NCBI GenBank assembly: GCA_963760125.1
Contig: CAVXBV010000010.1
Span: 186,001 to 250,000 of the forward strand
Direction: 5' to 3'
DNA length: 64,000 nt
Source: RYN-111 sp963760125
GTDB lineage: Bacteria; Actinomycetota; Actinomycetes; Mycobacteriales; SCTD01
The notes beneath the pieces are model-generated. The model worked only from the letters and a program-made list of their open reading frames with translations, searched no databases and had not been told where the DNA came from. Of this stretch, positions 47,973-55,731 are shown piece by piece; the stretch's first letter is position 1, and each line of letters begins with the position of its first letter. Both the position numbers and the translations under genes were made by a program.

Positions 47973-48511
47973 GCGTCGCCAAGCCCACCGGTCAGAACAC
48001 TCCCCCGAGCGGGCGGGAGATGGGCCGAGGCAAGCTCATCGCCCAGAACAAGAAGGCGCGGCACGACTACGAGGTCCTCGAGACCCACGAGGCCGGCATC
48101 GTGCTGAGCGGTACCGAGGTCAAGTCGCTGCGGCAGGGCCGGGCGAGCCTCATCGACGGGTATGCCGTCATCGAGGCCGGCGAGGCGTGGCTGATGGGGG
48201 TCCACATCCCCGAGTACACCGAGGGGACGTGGAACAACCACGCGCCGCGTCGGCAGCGCAAGCTCCTGCTGCACAAGGAGGAGATCATCCGCCTCCAGGT
48301 CAAGACCAAGGAGTCCGGCCTCGCGCTCATCCCGCTTCAGCTCTACTTCAGCGACGGTCACGCCAAGGTCGAGATCGCGCTGGCCCGCGGGCGCAAGGCC
48401 CACGACAAGCGCCAGGCGATCAGCGAGCGTGACTCCAAGCGGGAGATCGCCACGGCCCTCGGTCGCAGCCTCAAGGGCCGGACCGCCAAGGGGCGCGCGC
48501 CCCGGCGCTGA
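47969..48511 (+). CDS. smpB: tmRNA-binding protein SmpB
   Basis: SmpB carries tmRNA into stalled ribosomes for trans-translation. The fold is clear from KLIAQNKKARHDYEVLETHE, GTEVKSLRQGRASLIDGYA and ELYFSDGHAKVEIALARGRK-like sequence, and the basic tail inserts in the mRNA channel. GTG 47969 overlaps the S41 stop and gives 180 residues; ATG 48020 (MGRGKLIAQNKK) gives the more usual 163 and is an alternative. The RNA partner ssrA is 4.5 kb downstream. Confidence 0.95.
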   Translation: MSVAKPTGQNTPPSGREMGRGKLIAQNKKARHDYEVLETHEAGIVLSGTEVKSLRQGRASLIDGYAVIEAGEAWLMGVHIPEYTEGTWNNHAPRRQRKLLLHKEEIIRLQVKTKESGLALIPLQLYFSDGHAKVEIALARGRKAHDKRQAISERDSKREIATALGRSLKGRTAKGRAPRR

Positions 48512-48649
48512 GCACGTCCGGTCTGTCCTGGTATGACCCAGCGTGTCCTGTACGCCGGGTGAGGATCTGGTCACTTTGTGCCATCGACCTCGTGCTGGCG
48601 GACGTCGACTCCTGAGGGGCAGGAACCGGACTGCCTGGAGGCACAGAGA

Positions 48650-50452
48650 ATGACTCACATCGTGCGACGCACGCGCCGTACGGCGTCAGCGCTGACGCTC
48701 ACCGCTCTCGTCGTGGCGCTCGCCTCCCCGTCCGGCGCTCCGGCTTCGGCTGCCCCGGCGCCGGCCGGCCTCGACCCTGCGCTCGTCGGGGTCGCTGCCG
48801 CAGAGCAGGTCGTCGTGTCGGGGGCGACCGCGTCGGCGGCCCGGGCCGCGCTGCTCGCGGTCGGTGCCGATCGCCTGCGCTCCCTCCCCATCATCGACGG
48901 GTGGTCCGCGCGCGTCCCCGCCGGACGGCTCGCCGCGCTGGCGGCCGCCCCGGGCGTGGTGGCCGTCACCAAGGACCGCGAGGTGGCCTTCACCGGCGGG
49001 GCCTGGGACACCAGCGTCTCAGCCTCCCCGCACGCCTGGAACACCCAGGCCACCAGCCTCTGGGCCGACGGGCGCAAGGGCACCGGCGTCACCGTGGCCG
49101 TGCTCGACACCGGTGTCAGCCACGTCCCCGACCTCGCCGGTCGCCTCATGCCCGGACCGGACCTGTCCGGTGAGGGCGACAACACCACCGACAGCTTCGG
49201 CCACGGAACCGTCATGGCCGGGATCATCGGCGGCAGCGGTGCCGCCTCCGGCAGTCAGCCGAGGACCGGGATCGCGCCCGCGGCCACCGTCCTGAGCGTC
49301 AAGCTCGCCGGGCGCAACGGCGCCAGTGACGTCTCCACCGTGCTCGCCGGACTGTCGTGGGTGGGCGCGTTCAAGGACACCTACGACATCAAGGTCCTCA
49401 ACCTGTCGTGGGGCGTGCCCTCGACCCAGAACCCCAGCATCGACCCGGTCAACTTCGCCGTCGAACGGCTGTGGACGCTTGGCGTCACCGTCGTGGTCGC
49501 CGCTGGCAACGCCGGACCGAACGCCGCCACCATCCTCAAGCCCGGAGACGACCCCCTGGTCATCACCGTCGGCGCGTACGACGAGCACGGCAACAGCGCC
49601 GTCGGGGACGACTCGATCCCTGCCTGGTCCTCCCAGGGTCCGACCGCGCAGGGTCGCGCCAAGCCCGACCTGGTCGCCCCGGGCCGAACCATCGTGGCGA
49701 CCCGCGCCCCCGGCTCGTTCATCGAGCAGATGAACCCCAACGCTCTCGTCGAGGGCGGCTACATCAAGGGTTCGGGTACGTCGCAAGCCACCGCGGTCGT
49801 CTCCGGCCTCGCTGCCCTGATCCTGCAGGCCCACCCCACGTGGACGCCGGACCAGGTCAAGAAGGTCCTGACGTCGACGGCGGTACCGCTGACCAACGTC
49901 CCGGTCACCCTCCAGGGTGCGGGTCGGGTGCAAGGACAAGCGGCCTCCGACGCCTTCCCCGGTCTGCCGATCCAGCAGGTCGCGGTCAGCTCGGCGACGG
50001 GCACGCTCGCCGCGTCGCGAGGCAGCAGCACCCCGATCACCATCAGCTGCGCCGGCCAGCCGGTCGTGCTGACCGGTGAGGTGACCAGCTGGTGCGCCCC
50101 GTGGAGCGGCGCGGCCTGGACGAGCGGTGCGTGGACCTCAGGTGCCTGGACGTCGGGTGCCTGGACGTCGGGTGCCTGGACGTCGGGTGCGTGGACGAGC
50201 GGTGCCTGGACGTCGGGCGCGTGGACGAGCGGTGCCTGGACGTCGGGTGCCTGGACGAGCGGTGCCTGGACGTCGGGTGCCTGGACGAGCGGTGCCTGGA
50301 CGAGCTACGACGAGAACGACGGATCAGCAGAGCCCGCCCCGCAGCAGACGCCGTTCCTGACGGCCTTCTACGGCGACGGGCCCAAGCCCGGCCTGCGCAT
50401 CGCGGGCGAGGTCACCGAGTTCAGTCCCGGCAAGGCCCTTGGTCGCCTGTGA
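48650..50452 (+). CDS. Secreted subtilisin-family (S8) protease with AWTSG repeats
   Basis: A 600-residue exported serine protease. Signal peptide to about residue 36, short prodomain (about 50-112), then the subtilase domain with Asp153 (VLDTG), His185 (GHGTVMAG), Asn287 (AAGNAGP) and Ser378 (GSGTSQA), all intact. After a small beta region come 13 AWTS(G) pentapeptides (489-552), then a tail of about 48 residues without a membrane anchor. ATG 48650 has GGAGG nine bases upstream. Trp-rich repeats suggest substrate or wall binding (inference). A 138-base gap separates it from smpB. Confidence 0.9.
   Translation: MTHIVRRTRRTASALTLTALVVALASPSGAPASAAPAPAGLDPALVGVAAAEQVVVSGATASAARAALLAVGADRLRSLPIIDGWSARVPAGRLAALAAAPGVVAVTKDREVAFTGGAWDTSVSASPHAWNTQATSLWADGRKGTGVTVAVLDTGVSHVPDLAGRLMPGPDLSGEGDNTTDSFGHGTVMAGIIGGSGAASGSQPRTGIAPAATVLSVKLAGRNGASDVSTVLAGLSWVGAFKDTYDIKVLNLSWGVPSTQNPSIDPVNFAVERLWTLGVTVVVAAGNAGPNAATILKPGDDPLVITVGAYDEHGNSAVGDDSIPAWSSQGPTAQGRAKPDLVAPGRTIVATRAPGSFIEQMNPNALVEGGYIKGSGTSQATAVVSGLAALILQAHPTWTPDQVKKVLTSTAVPLTNVPVTLQGAGRVQGQAASDAFPGLPIQQVAVSSATGTLAASRGSSTPITISCAGQPVVLTGEVTSWCAPWSGAAWTSGAWTSGAWTSGAWTSGAWTSGAWTSGAWTSGAWTSGAWTSGAWTSGAWTSGAWTSGAWTSYDENDGSAEPAPQQTPFLTAFYGDGPKPGLRIAGEVTEFSPGKALGRL
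50114..50305 (+). repeat. 13 tandem 15-bp units encoding AWTSG
   Basis: GCC/GCG-TGG-ACG-(AGC or TCG)-GGT repeated 13 times without a break. Units alternate AGC and TCG serine codons in a pattern that itself repeats (GAGC, GTCG, GAGC, GTCG), suggesting expansion by two-unit steps. Copy number is likely variable between strains. Confidence 0.9.
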
Positions 50453-50511
50453 CCCTGCCCTGAGCCGGGTCTGACCCGTCCGACCGTTCGAGAACTGAGA
50501 GGAGAACGCAC

Positions 50512-53001
50512 GTGTCCCGCACCGCTACCGCCACCGGCCCGCGCCGCCTCCGCCTGGTCCTGATCGGGACGTTCGCCGCCGCGCTGATGGCGTTCGCCGC
50601 AGCCTTCTGGCAGGCCCTGCACCAGCCGCCGATCGCCCCGGCTGTCCTGGTGTGCCTCCTGGCCGCCGTACCCCTGTCGGAGCGGGCCCTGCTGCACGTG
50701 CGCTTCGGTGGTCAGCAGTACTCCTTCACCTGGGGCGAGGCCTGCCTCATGTTCGGGTTCGTCTTCGCGACGCCCGCCTGGTTCGTCCTGCTGGCCGGTC
50801 CGCTCGTGCTCATGGTCCACCTCGCAGCCGGTCGGTCCCTGGTGAAGTCCGGCTTCAACGCGGCCTGCTTCGTCGTGTCGGCCGTAGCGGCCGGGCTGCT
50901 GCTCGCCGTGGCCGACCACGCGCCGTACGGCATGCACACGGTGCGCGAAGGCGTCGCCCTGGTGGCGGCCGCGTCGCTGTTCAGCCTGATCAGCGCGGTG
51001 CTCACCGCCGCCGTCGTCGCGGCGTCGTCGGGCACCACGACCCGCTCGGTGCTGGTCGACAGCGGCCGGATGTCGCTGGTCGTCTGGGCCGGCAACGTGG
51101 GCGGCGCCGGGACCGTCCTCGCCGTCACTGAGCGCGGCGCGGCCCTGCTCTGGACGTTGCCGCCGCTGCTGCTTGCCGTCGGTGCCGGCTACCGCGCCTA
51201 CCTGCGCGCCACCAGTGAGCGCGAGGCCTGGAAGCAGCTCGAGGCCTCGACGCGAGAGCTCAACCGGCTCGACGAGCACGAGATCGCCCGCGCGGCCCTG
51301 ACCCGTGCGCGGCTGATGTTCCGTACGCACGACGTCTCCCTGGTCCTGGACGCTCACGGAGAGCTGCCGGTGCGGGCCTACCTGCTCGACCAGCACGGTG
51401 CGCTCCTCTGCTGCTCCGGCCCGGTCACACGCCCCCGCGCCGGCGCCAAGCTGGTCAGCGATGCCGGACGGGCCAAGGTCCGTGGCGTCGAGGCCCCGCT
51501 GTTGGGACCGACCGGCTCACTGGGCTCCCTCGAGCTGTCGTTCGGGGCGCCGGTCGTCCTGACGCGTCGTGAGCGCCAGGTGCTCTCGACGTTCTCGCAC
51601 GCGGTGTCGACGACGCTGCTGAACGCCTACCTGTACGAGGACATGCGCGCCGAGGCGGCGCGGCAGGCGCACCAGGCCGCGCACGACCCGCTGACCGGGC
51701 TCGCGAACCGCAGCCTGCTCGCGTCCCGGACGGCCACCGCCCTGGCCACGGCGGATCGGGTGACTGCGCTGCTGCTGCTGGACCTCGACCACTTCAAGGA
51801 GATCAACGACACCCTCGGTCACGCAGCCGGTGACGTGCTCCTCCAGGAGGTCGCCGCCCGGCTGCTGTCCTCGGTCGACAGCGACGCGCTGGTGGCCCGG
51901 CTCGGCGGCGACGAGTTCGCCGTGCTGCTGACGGGACTCGACAGCACCGAGGACGCCGAGCCCGTCGCCGCGCGCGTCCTGGCCCTGCTCGCTCAGCCGG
52001 TGGAGTACGAAGGCCTGCACCTGTCGGTCGAGGCGAGCCTGGGCATCGCGTGCCACCCCGTCGACGCCGTCACCGCGGAGGAGCTGTTCCGACGCTGTGA
52101 CGTGGCGATGTACCAGGCCAAGGCCGAGCGCGGTTCCTGGCTGCGGTACGACCCGCTGCGTGACGACACCTCGGTACAGCGGCTGGCGCTCGTCGGTGAG
52201 CTGAGGGCGGCCCTCGCCGACCAGCTCGTCGTGCACTACCAGCCGCAGGTCGACCTGGCGACCGGCGAGATGCTCGGCGCCGAGGCCCTCGTGCGCTGGC
52301 AGCACCCGGTCCGGGGACTGCTGCAGCCTGGCGCCTTCATCGGGGTCGCGGAGCAGTCCGGCCTGGTGCGCCCCTTCACCCTGCGCATCCTCGACATGGC
52401 CGTCGAGGAGTGCGCGCGCTGGCAGAGCGGGCCCACGCCCCTGTCGGTGGCGGTCAACCTCAGCGCCCGCTCGTTGCTCGACCGCCAGCTCCCCGATGAC
52501 GTGGCCGCGGCCCTGGCCCGCCACGCTCTGCCCCCGCACTGCCTGGTCCTGGAGATCACGGAGAACACCGCGACGTCCGAGCTCGAGGTCGTCGAGGAGG
52601 TGCTCGGTCGACTCCGGCGCCTGGGGGTCGAGATCAGCGTCGACGACTTCGGCACCGGCTTCTCCTCGCTCGCCTTCCTGCAGCGCACCTCGGTGCACGA
52701 GTTGAAGGTCGATCGCTCGTTCGTCTCAGGGATGCTCGTCAACGACAACGACCTCGCGCTGGTTCGCGCGACGGTCTCGCTGGCGCACTCTCTCGGAGCG
52801 CGCGCCGTGGCCGAGGGCGTGGAGTCCCAGGCGCTCCAGGTGGCGCTCGCGTCCATGGGGTGCGACGTGGCGCAGGGCTACCACCTCGGACGCCCCATGC
52901 CTGCCGCGCAGCTGCGCGCCCTGCTTCCGACGGCGCAGGTGGTCCTCCCCGCTCCGCGCTCGTCGGCGGACCGTCACCTGAGTGCGGTCCAGTCCGGCTG
53001 A
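50512..53001 (+). CDS. Membrane GGDEF-EAL cyclic di-GMP protein
   Basis: An 829-residue protein. Residues 1-232 hold about seven membrane helices (MASE-like), and 250-375 are a GAF-like region. The GGDEF domain (about 380-545) has an intact GGDEF at 465-469. The EAL domain (about 560-805) has EALVRW, EITENTA, DDFGTGFSSL, KVDRSF and AEGVES. The RxxD inhibitory site before GGDEF is absent. All catalytic residues of both domains are present, so it could make and break c-di-GMP. GTG 50512 with GAGAGGAG upstream; 59 bases after the subtilase gene. Confidence 0.9.
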   Translation: MSRTATATGPRRLRLVLIGTFAAALMAFAAAFWQALHQPPIAPAVLVCLLAAVPLSERALLHVRFGGQQYSFTWGEACLMFGFVFATPAWFVLLAGPLVLMVHLAAGRSLVKSGFNAACFVVSAVAAGLLLAVADHAPYGMHTVREGVALVAAASLFSLISAVLTAAVVAASSGTTTRSVLVDSGRMSLVVWAGNVGGAGTVLAVTERGAALLWTLPPLLLAVGAGYRAYLRATSEREAWKQLEASTRELNRLDEHEIARAALTRARLMFRTHDVSLVLDAHGELPVRAYLLDQHGALLCCSGPVTRPRAGAKLVSDAGRAKVRGVEAPLLGPTGSLGSLELSFGAPVVLTRRERQVLSTFSHAVSTTLLNAYLYEDMRAEAARQAHQAAHDPLTGLANRSLLASRTATALATADRVTALLLLDLDHFKEINDTLGHAAGDVLLQEVAARLLSSVDSDALVARLGGDEFAVLLTGLDSTEDAEPVAARVLALLAQPVEYEGLHLSVEASLGIACHPVDAVTAEELFRRCDVAMYQAKAERGSWLRYDPLRDDTSVQRLALVGELRAALADQLVVHYQPQVDLATGEMLGAEALVRWQHPVRGLLQPGAFIGVAEQSGLVRPFTLRILDMAVEECARWQSGPTPLSVAVNLSARSLLDRQLPDDVAAALARHALPPHCLVLEITENTATSELEVVEEVLGRLRRLGVEISVDDFGTGFSSLAFLQRTSVHELKVDRSFVSGMLVNDNDLALVRATVSLAHSLGARAVAEGVESQALQVALASMGCDVAQGYHLGRPMPAAQLRALLPTAQVVLPAPRSSADRHLSAVQSG

Positions 53002-53031
53002 CACCTGGAACGTCCTGTCGCCCGTCGGCGT

Positions 53032-53037
53032 TAGGCT
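53032..53037 (+). promoter_or_regulatory. ssrA: ssrA -10 box (TAGGCT)
   Basis: Lies 19 bases before the mature tmRNA 5' end, giving transcription start near 53044 and a short 5' leader for RNase P removal. Confidence 0.5.
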
Positions 53038-53056
53038 GAGGCGACAGACACCACAA

Positions 53057-53424
53057 GGGGGTGACAGGTCTCGACTCCGGATGTCGGGACAGGGGAAGCG
53101 GGCCGAGGAAGCCGACGATGATCTCGTTAACCACGAAATGTCGGAAAAAAAATAAGCGCCGACAACAGTCCGCGCGCGTACGCCTACGCTGCCTAGCAGC
53201 TAGCGCGTCGCTGTCAGCCTGGGAGCGCCTCCGGCCCAGGACCTGGCATCGCTAGGAGGAACATCGGTCTCTTGCGCCGCAGGGGAGCCCGATGAGCTAC
53301 TGCGGCTGAGCCTGTTCCCGGCGTGCTGGTGCGACCGGGAGGGCTGAGAAAAGCACAGCCAGCTGCGCCCGGAGAAGCCCTGTTCTAGCACCGGAGCACC
53401 CGGGTTCGATTCCCGGCACCTCCA
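53057..53424 (+). ncRNA. ssrA: Transfer-messenger RNA (tmRNA)
   Basis: About 368 nt. The acceptor stem pairs GGGGGTG (53057-53063) with CACCTCC (53417-53423), discriminator A at 53424. The T arm GGTTCGATTCCCGG and the 5' part CAGGTCTCGACTC with AGGGGAAGCGGGCCGAGGA are typical actinobacterial tmRNA. The tag frame starts at GCC 53158 and ends at TAG 53194-53196: ADNSPRAYAYAA. CCA is not encoded (ACG follows the stem), so it must be added. It rescues stalled ribosomes with SmpB (47969-48511). An open frame running through it is not a gene. Confidence 0.93.
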
Positions 53425-53460
53425 CGAAGGGGTCGTCGTCAGACGAACGAGGACCCTTCG
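53425..53460 (+). terminator. First hairpin after ssrA
   Basis: CGAAGGGGTC (53425-53434) pairs with GACCCTTCG (53452-53460) with one bulged G, starting one base after the mature tmRNA end. Confidence 0.55.
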
Positions 53461-53475
53461 TCGATCGAGAAGCAC

Positions 53476-53509
53476 GAAGGCCCGCCCGGAGCGTTCCGGG
53501 CGGGCCTTC
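53476..53509. terminator. Strong bidirectional terminator hairpin
   Basis: GAAGGCCCGCCCGGA (53476-53490) and TCCGGGCGGGCCTTC (53495-53509) form a 15-bp perfect stem with a four-base loop, between ssrA and the convergent reductase gene. Confidence 0.8.
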
Positions 53510-53513
53510 GGCG

Positions 53514-54155
53514 TCACGCCCTGGTGAACGTCAGGTGGGTGACCCCGTTGGAGGTCGAGACGGTCTCGACGTCGTAACCGGACTCGAGGGCCTCGAGCCC
53601 GTCCCACAGCCGGACCCCGCGGCCGAGCACGATCGGCACCTGGACCAGGTGGACGTGGTCCACGAGACCGGCGGCGAGGAAGTCGCGCGCCACGGTCGGG
53701 CCACCGCCGATGCGCACGTCCAGGCCGTCCGCCGCCTCGCGGGCGATGTCCAGGGCCTCGGCCGGTGTGGCGTCGAGGAAGTGGAACGTCGTCCCGCCGG
53801 CCATCGCGATCGGCGAGCGCGGTCGGTGGGTGAGGACGAAGGTCGGGGTGTGGAACGGCGGGTTCGGCCCCCACCAGCCCTTCCAGTCGGCGTCGTCCTG
53901 CCAACCCGGGGGACCGAACTTGCCCGCGCCCATGATCTCGGCCCCGATGCCCGGCTCGTGCTGCTGGGCGAACGCGTCGTCGGCGCCGGTCGTGCCGCCC
54001 TGCCGTCCCAGGATCGGGGCGCCGAACCGCGTGCCGAACAGCCATTCGACCAACCGGTGACCCGCGTGTCCCATGGGGGCGTCGAGGGCCTGACCCTCGC
54101 CGGTGGCGAAGCCGTCCAGGGAGACGGAGAGGTTGTGGATGCGGGTCCGTGTCAT
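53514..54155 (-). CDS. Dihydrofolate reductase family protein (RibD C-terminal fold)
   Basis: A 213-residue protein with the RibD_C/DHFR-like NADPH-binding fold: IHNLSVSLDGFATG at the start, PTFVLTHRPRSPIAMAGGTT, and IGGGPTVARDFLAAGLVDHV with the IGGG nucleotide loop. Many such proteins reduce pteridine-like or deazaflavin-linked substrates; the substrate here is unknown. ATG 54155 with GGAGTG upstream. It ends five bases from the shared terminator. Confidence 0.8.
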   Translation of the reverse strand: MTRTRIHNLSVSLDGFATGEGQALDAPMGHAGHRLVEWLFGTRFGAPILGRQGGTTGADDAFAQQHEPGIGAEIMGAGKFGPPGWQDDADWKGWWGPNPPFHTPTFVLTHRPRSPIAMAGGTTFHFLDATPAEALDIAREAADGLDVRIGGGPTVARDFLAAGLVDHVHLVQVPIVLGRGVRLWDGLEALESGYDVETVSTSNGVTHLTFTRA

Positions 54156-54193
54156 GTGCTCACTCCGTCGTGTCGGTTGCTGCTGCGGGCGCC

Positions 54194-54430
54194 TCAGCCG
54201 CGGCGGCCGAGGACGAAGCGGTGGACCAGCTCGTACGCCGTCCGCAGCGCGAGTACCGAGAGGAACGCCGCGATGAGGAAGAACAGCAGCGCTGTGGTCC
54301 CGGTGAGGGACGTGGCCGCGAAAGCGAACCCCAGTGCCAGGGCGCCGGACCACAGGACGACGAGGGACATGAGCACGATCGCCGCGGCGCCCGGCCGCTC
54401 CGGGGACGCCGAAGGCGGGCTGAGGGTCAC
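54194..54430 (-). CDS. Small two-helix membrane protein, hypothetical
   Basis: A 78-residue protein with two helices (about 14-37 and 43-66) separated by a short Thr/Ser turn and followed by YELVHRFVLGRRG. No family recognised. GTG 54430 is six bases from TAGTCT on the minus strand, so it is probably a leaderless transcript sharing its promoter region with the divergent PNPOx gene. Confidence 0.6.
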   Translation of the reverse strand: MTLSPPSASPERPGAAAIVLMSLVVLWSGALALGFAFAATSLTGTTALLFFLIAAFLSVLALRTAYELVHRFVLGRRG

Positions 54431-54436
54431 GCGCCG

Positions 54437-54446
54437 AGACTAGCGT
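54437..54446. promoter_or_regulatory. Overlapping divergent leaderless promoters
   Basis: AGACTAGCGT contains TAGTCT on the minus strand (54442-54437), six bases from the GTG at 54430. On the plus strand it contains TAGCGT (54441-54446), seven bases from the ATG at 54454. The two -10 boxes share the base pairs 54441-54442, so only one polymerase could bind at a time. Confidence 0.55.
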
Positions 54447-54453
54447 CGAGACC

Positions 54454-55005
54454 ATGGCCAAGACCTATGACGCGATCGATGACGCCCTCAGCTCATGGAT
54501 CACCGCCCAGCCGATGTTCTTCGTCGCGACCGCGCCCCTGACGCGGGACGGGCACGTGAACGTCTCGCCCCGGGGGAAGGACTGCCTCTCGCTGCTCGGG
54601 CCCCGATCGCTGGGGTGGGTCGACTACGCCGGCAGCGGCGCCGAGACGATCGCCCACCTGCGGGAGAACGGCCGCATCACCCTGATGTGGTGCGCCTTCG
54701 ACGGGGCGCCGCGGATCGTGCGCGTCCACGGCCACGGGACGGTCCACCTCCCGGGAACGGAGGGGTTCGAGGAGGTCGCCCGACGCCACCCGCGGACGGG
54801 CAACACCCGGGCGGTCCTCACCGTCGAGGCGACCAGGATCAGTGACGCCTGCGGGTACGGCGTCCCGCTGATGGACGTGGTGGGGGAGCGCGACCAGATG
54901 GAGCGATGGACCGCGGCCAAGGGACCGGACGGCGTCGCGTCCTACCTGGCCGACAAGAACGCCGTCAGCCTCGACGGGCTGGCGGCGCTCGACCGCCCGG
55001 GCTAG
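54454..55005 (+). CDS. Pyridoxamine 5'-phosphate oxidase-fold (flavin) protein
   Basis: A 183-residue split-barrel flavin protein: MFFVATAPLTRDGHVNVSPR and GRITLMWCAFDGAPRIVRVH are the usual strands around the cofactor. The actual PNP oxidase residues are not all present, so this is a PNPOx-like protein of unknown substrate (FMN or F420 dependent). ATG 54454; the stop overlaps the end of the convergent lipoprotein gene by four bases. Confidence 0.75.
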   Translation: MAKTYDAIDDALSSWITAQPMFFVATAPLTRDGHVNVSPRGKDCLSLLGPRSLGWVDYAGSGAETIAHLRENGRITLMWCAFDGAPRIVRVHGHGTVHLPGTEGFEEVARRHPRTGNTRAVLTVEATRISDACGYGVPLMDVVGERDQMERWTAAKGPDGVASYLADKNAVSLDGLAALDRPG

Positions 55006-55628
55006 CCGGTCTGGACGTCGATCACCAGACGCTCCGGAGCGGAAAGGCGGAACACCCGGAAGGGCCGCTCCTTGTCCACGCCGAGCAGCACCTGGGCCTG
55101 CCCCTCGAACACGGGGTCGTAGACCAGCTCACGGACCGCTGAGGTCCCGGGGGTGGTGCGCCGGCGGGGCCCGTCGTACTCCTCGACCCCGGTGTCCATC
55201 GGGTAGCCCAGGCCGCGGACGATGACGTCCAACGAGCCGCTGCCCTCGAGCGGTACCTCGGCGCCCTCGCCCTGGGTGCGCGGATCGTCGATCCACCTGA
55301 CCAGCCAGCCGACCTGGCCCCTCCCCGCCAGGTCGATGACCACGCGGTCGTAACCCTCGTGGCGGCCGACGCGGAGGTCGGTGATCCCGAGGGCGGTCTC
55401 GGAGCCGGTCGGGGCCTGCTCACTGTCCTTGGTCGACGTGGGCGGCAACGAGGCTGGTGCGCTCTCGTCGACCGGCACCGGCGGAACGGTCTCGGCCACC
55501 GAGGGCACGGTGCTGGGCGCGGGACTGCTCGAGGCCGTCGGCGGAGCCGACACCGTCGAGGGATCGTTGCTACAGGCGGCGAGCGCGACAGCAAGCAGGA
55601 CCGCGGGAACGATCGGGTGGGTTCTCAC
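55002..55628 (-). CDS. Lipoprotein with AMIN-like domain
   Basis: A 208-residue lipoprotein: signal peptide with lipobox LAAC (Cys about 19), Ser/Pro/Thr-rich spacer to about residue 75, and an AMIN-like beta domain (ITDLRVGRHEGYDRVVIDLA, to FRLSAPERLVIDVQ). AMIN domains target proteins to septal peptidoglycan. GTG 55628 is chosen because the signal peptide begins there; TTACCT six bases upstream fits a leaderless start. Confidence 0.8.
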   Translation of the reverse strand: MRTHPIVPAVLLAVALAACSNDPSTVSAPPTASSSPAPSTVPSVAETVPPVPVDESAPASLPPTSTKDSEQAPTGSETALGITDLRVGRHEGYDRVVIDLAGRGQVGWLVRWIDDPRTQGEGAEVPLEGSGSLDVIVRGLGYPMDTGVEEYDGPRRRTTPGTSAVRELVYDPVFEGQAQVLLGVDKERPFRVFRLSAPERLVIDVQTG

Positions 55629-55731
55629 GACTCCAGGTAACGCCACCAGGACCGCCCTGTCACGCTGCGGCGCGTCCCTCCCTGCCGTGCCCGTGGAGCC
55701 TCCCGCCGGGGAGACATGGCACCGTGGAGGC

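Noticed and set aside
53061..53255. 64-residue open frame
   Set aside because: It lies inside ssrA; the tRNA-like and tag sequences explain the region.
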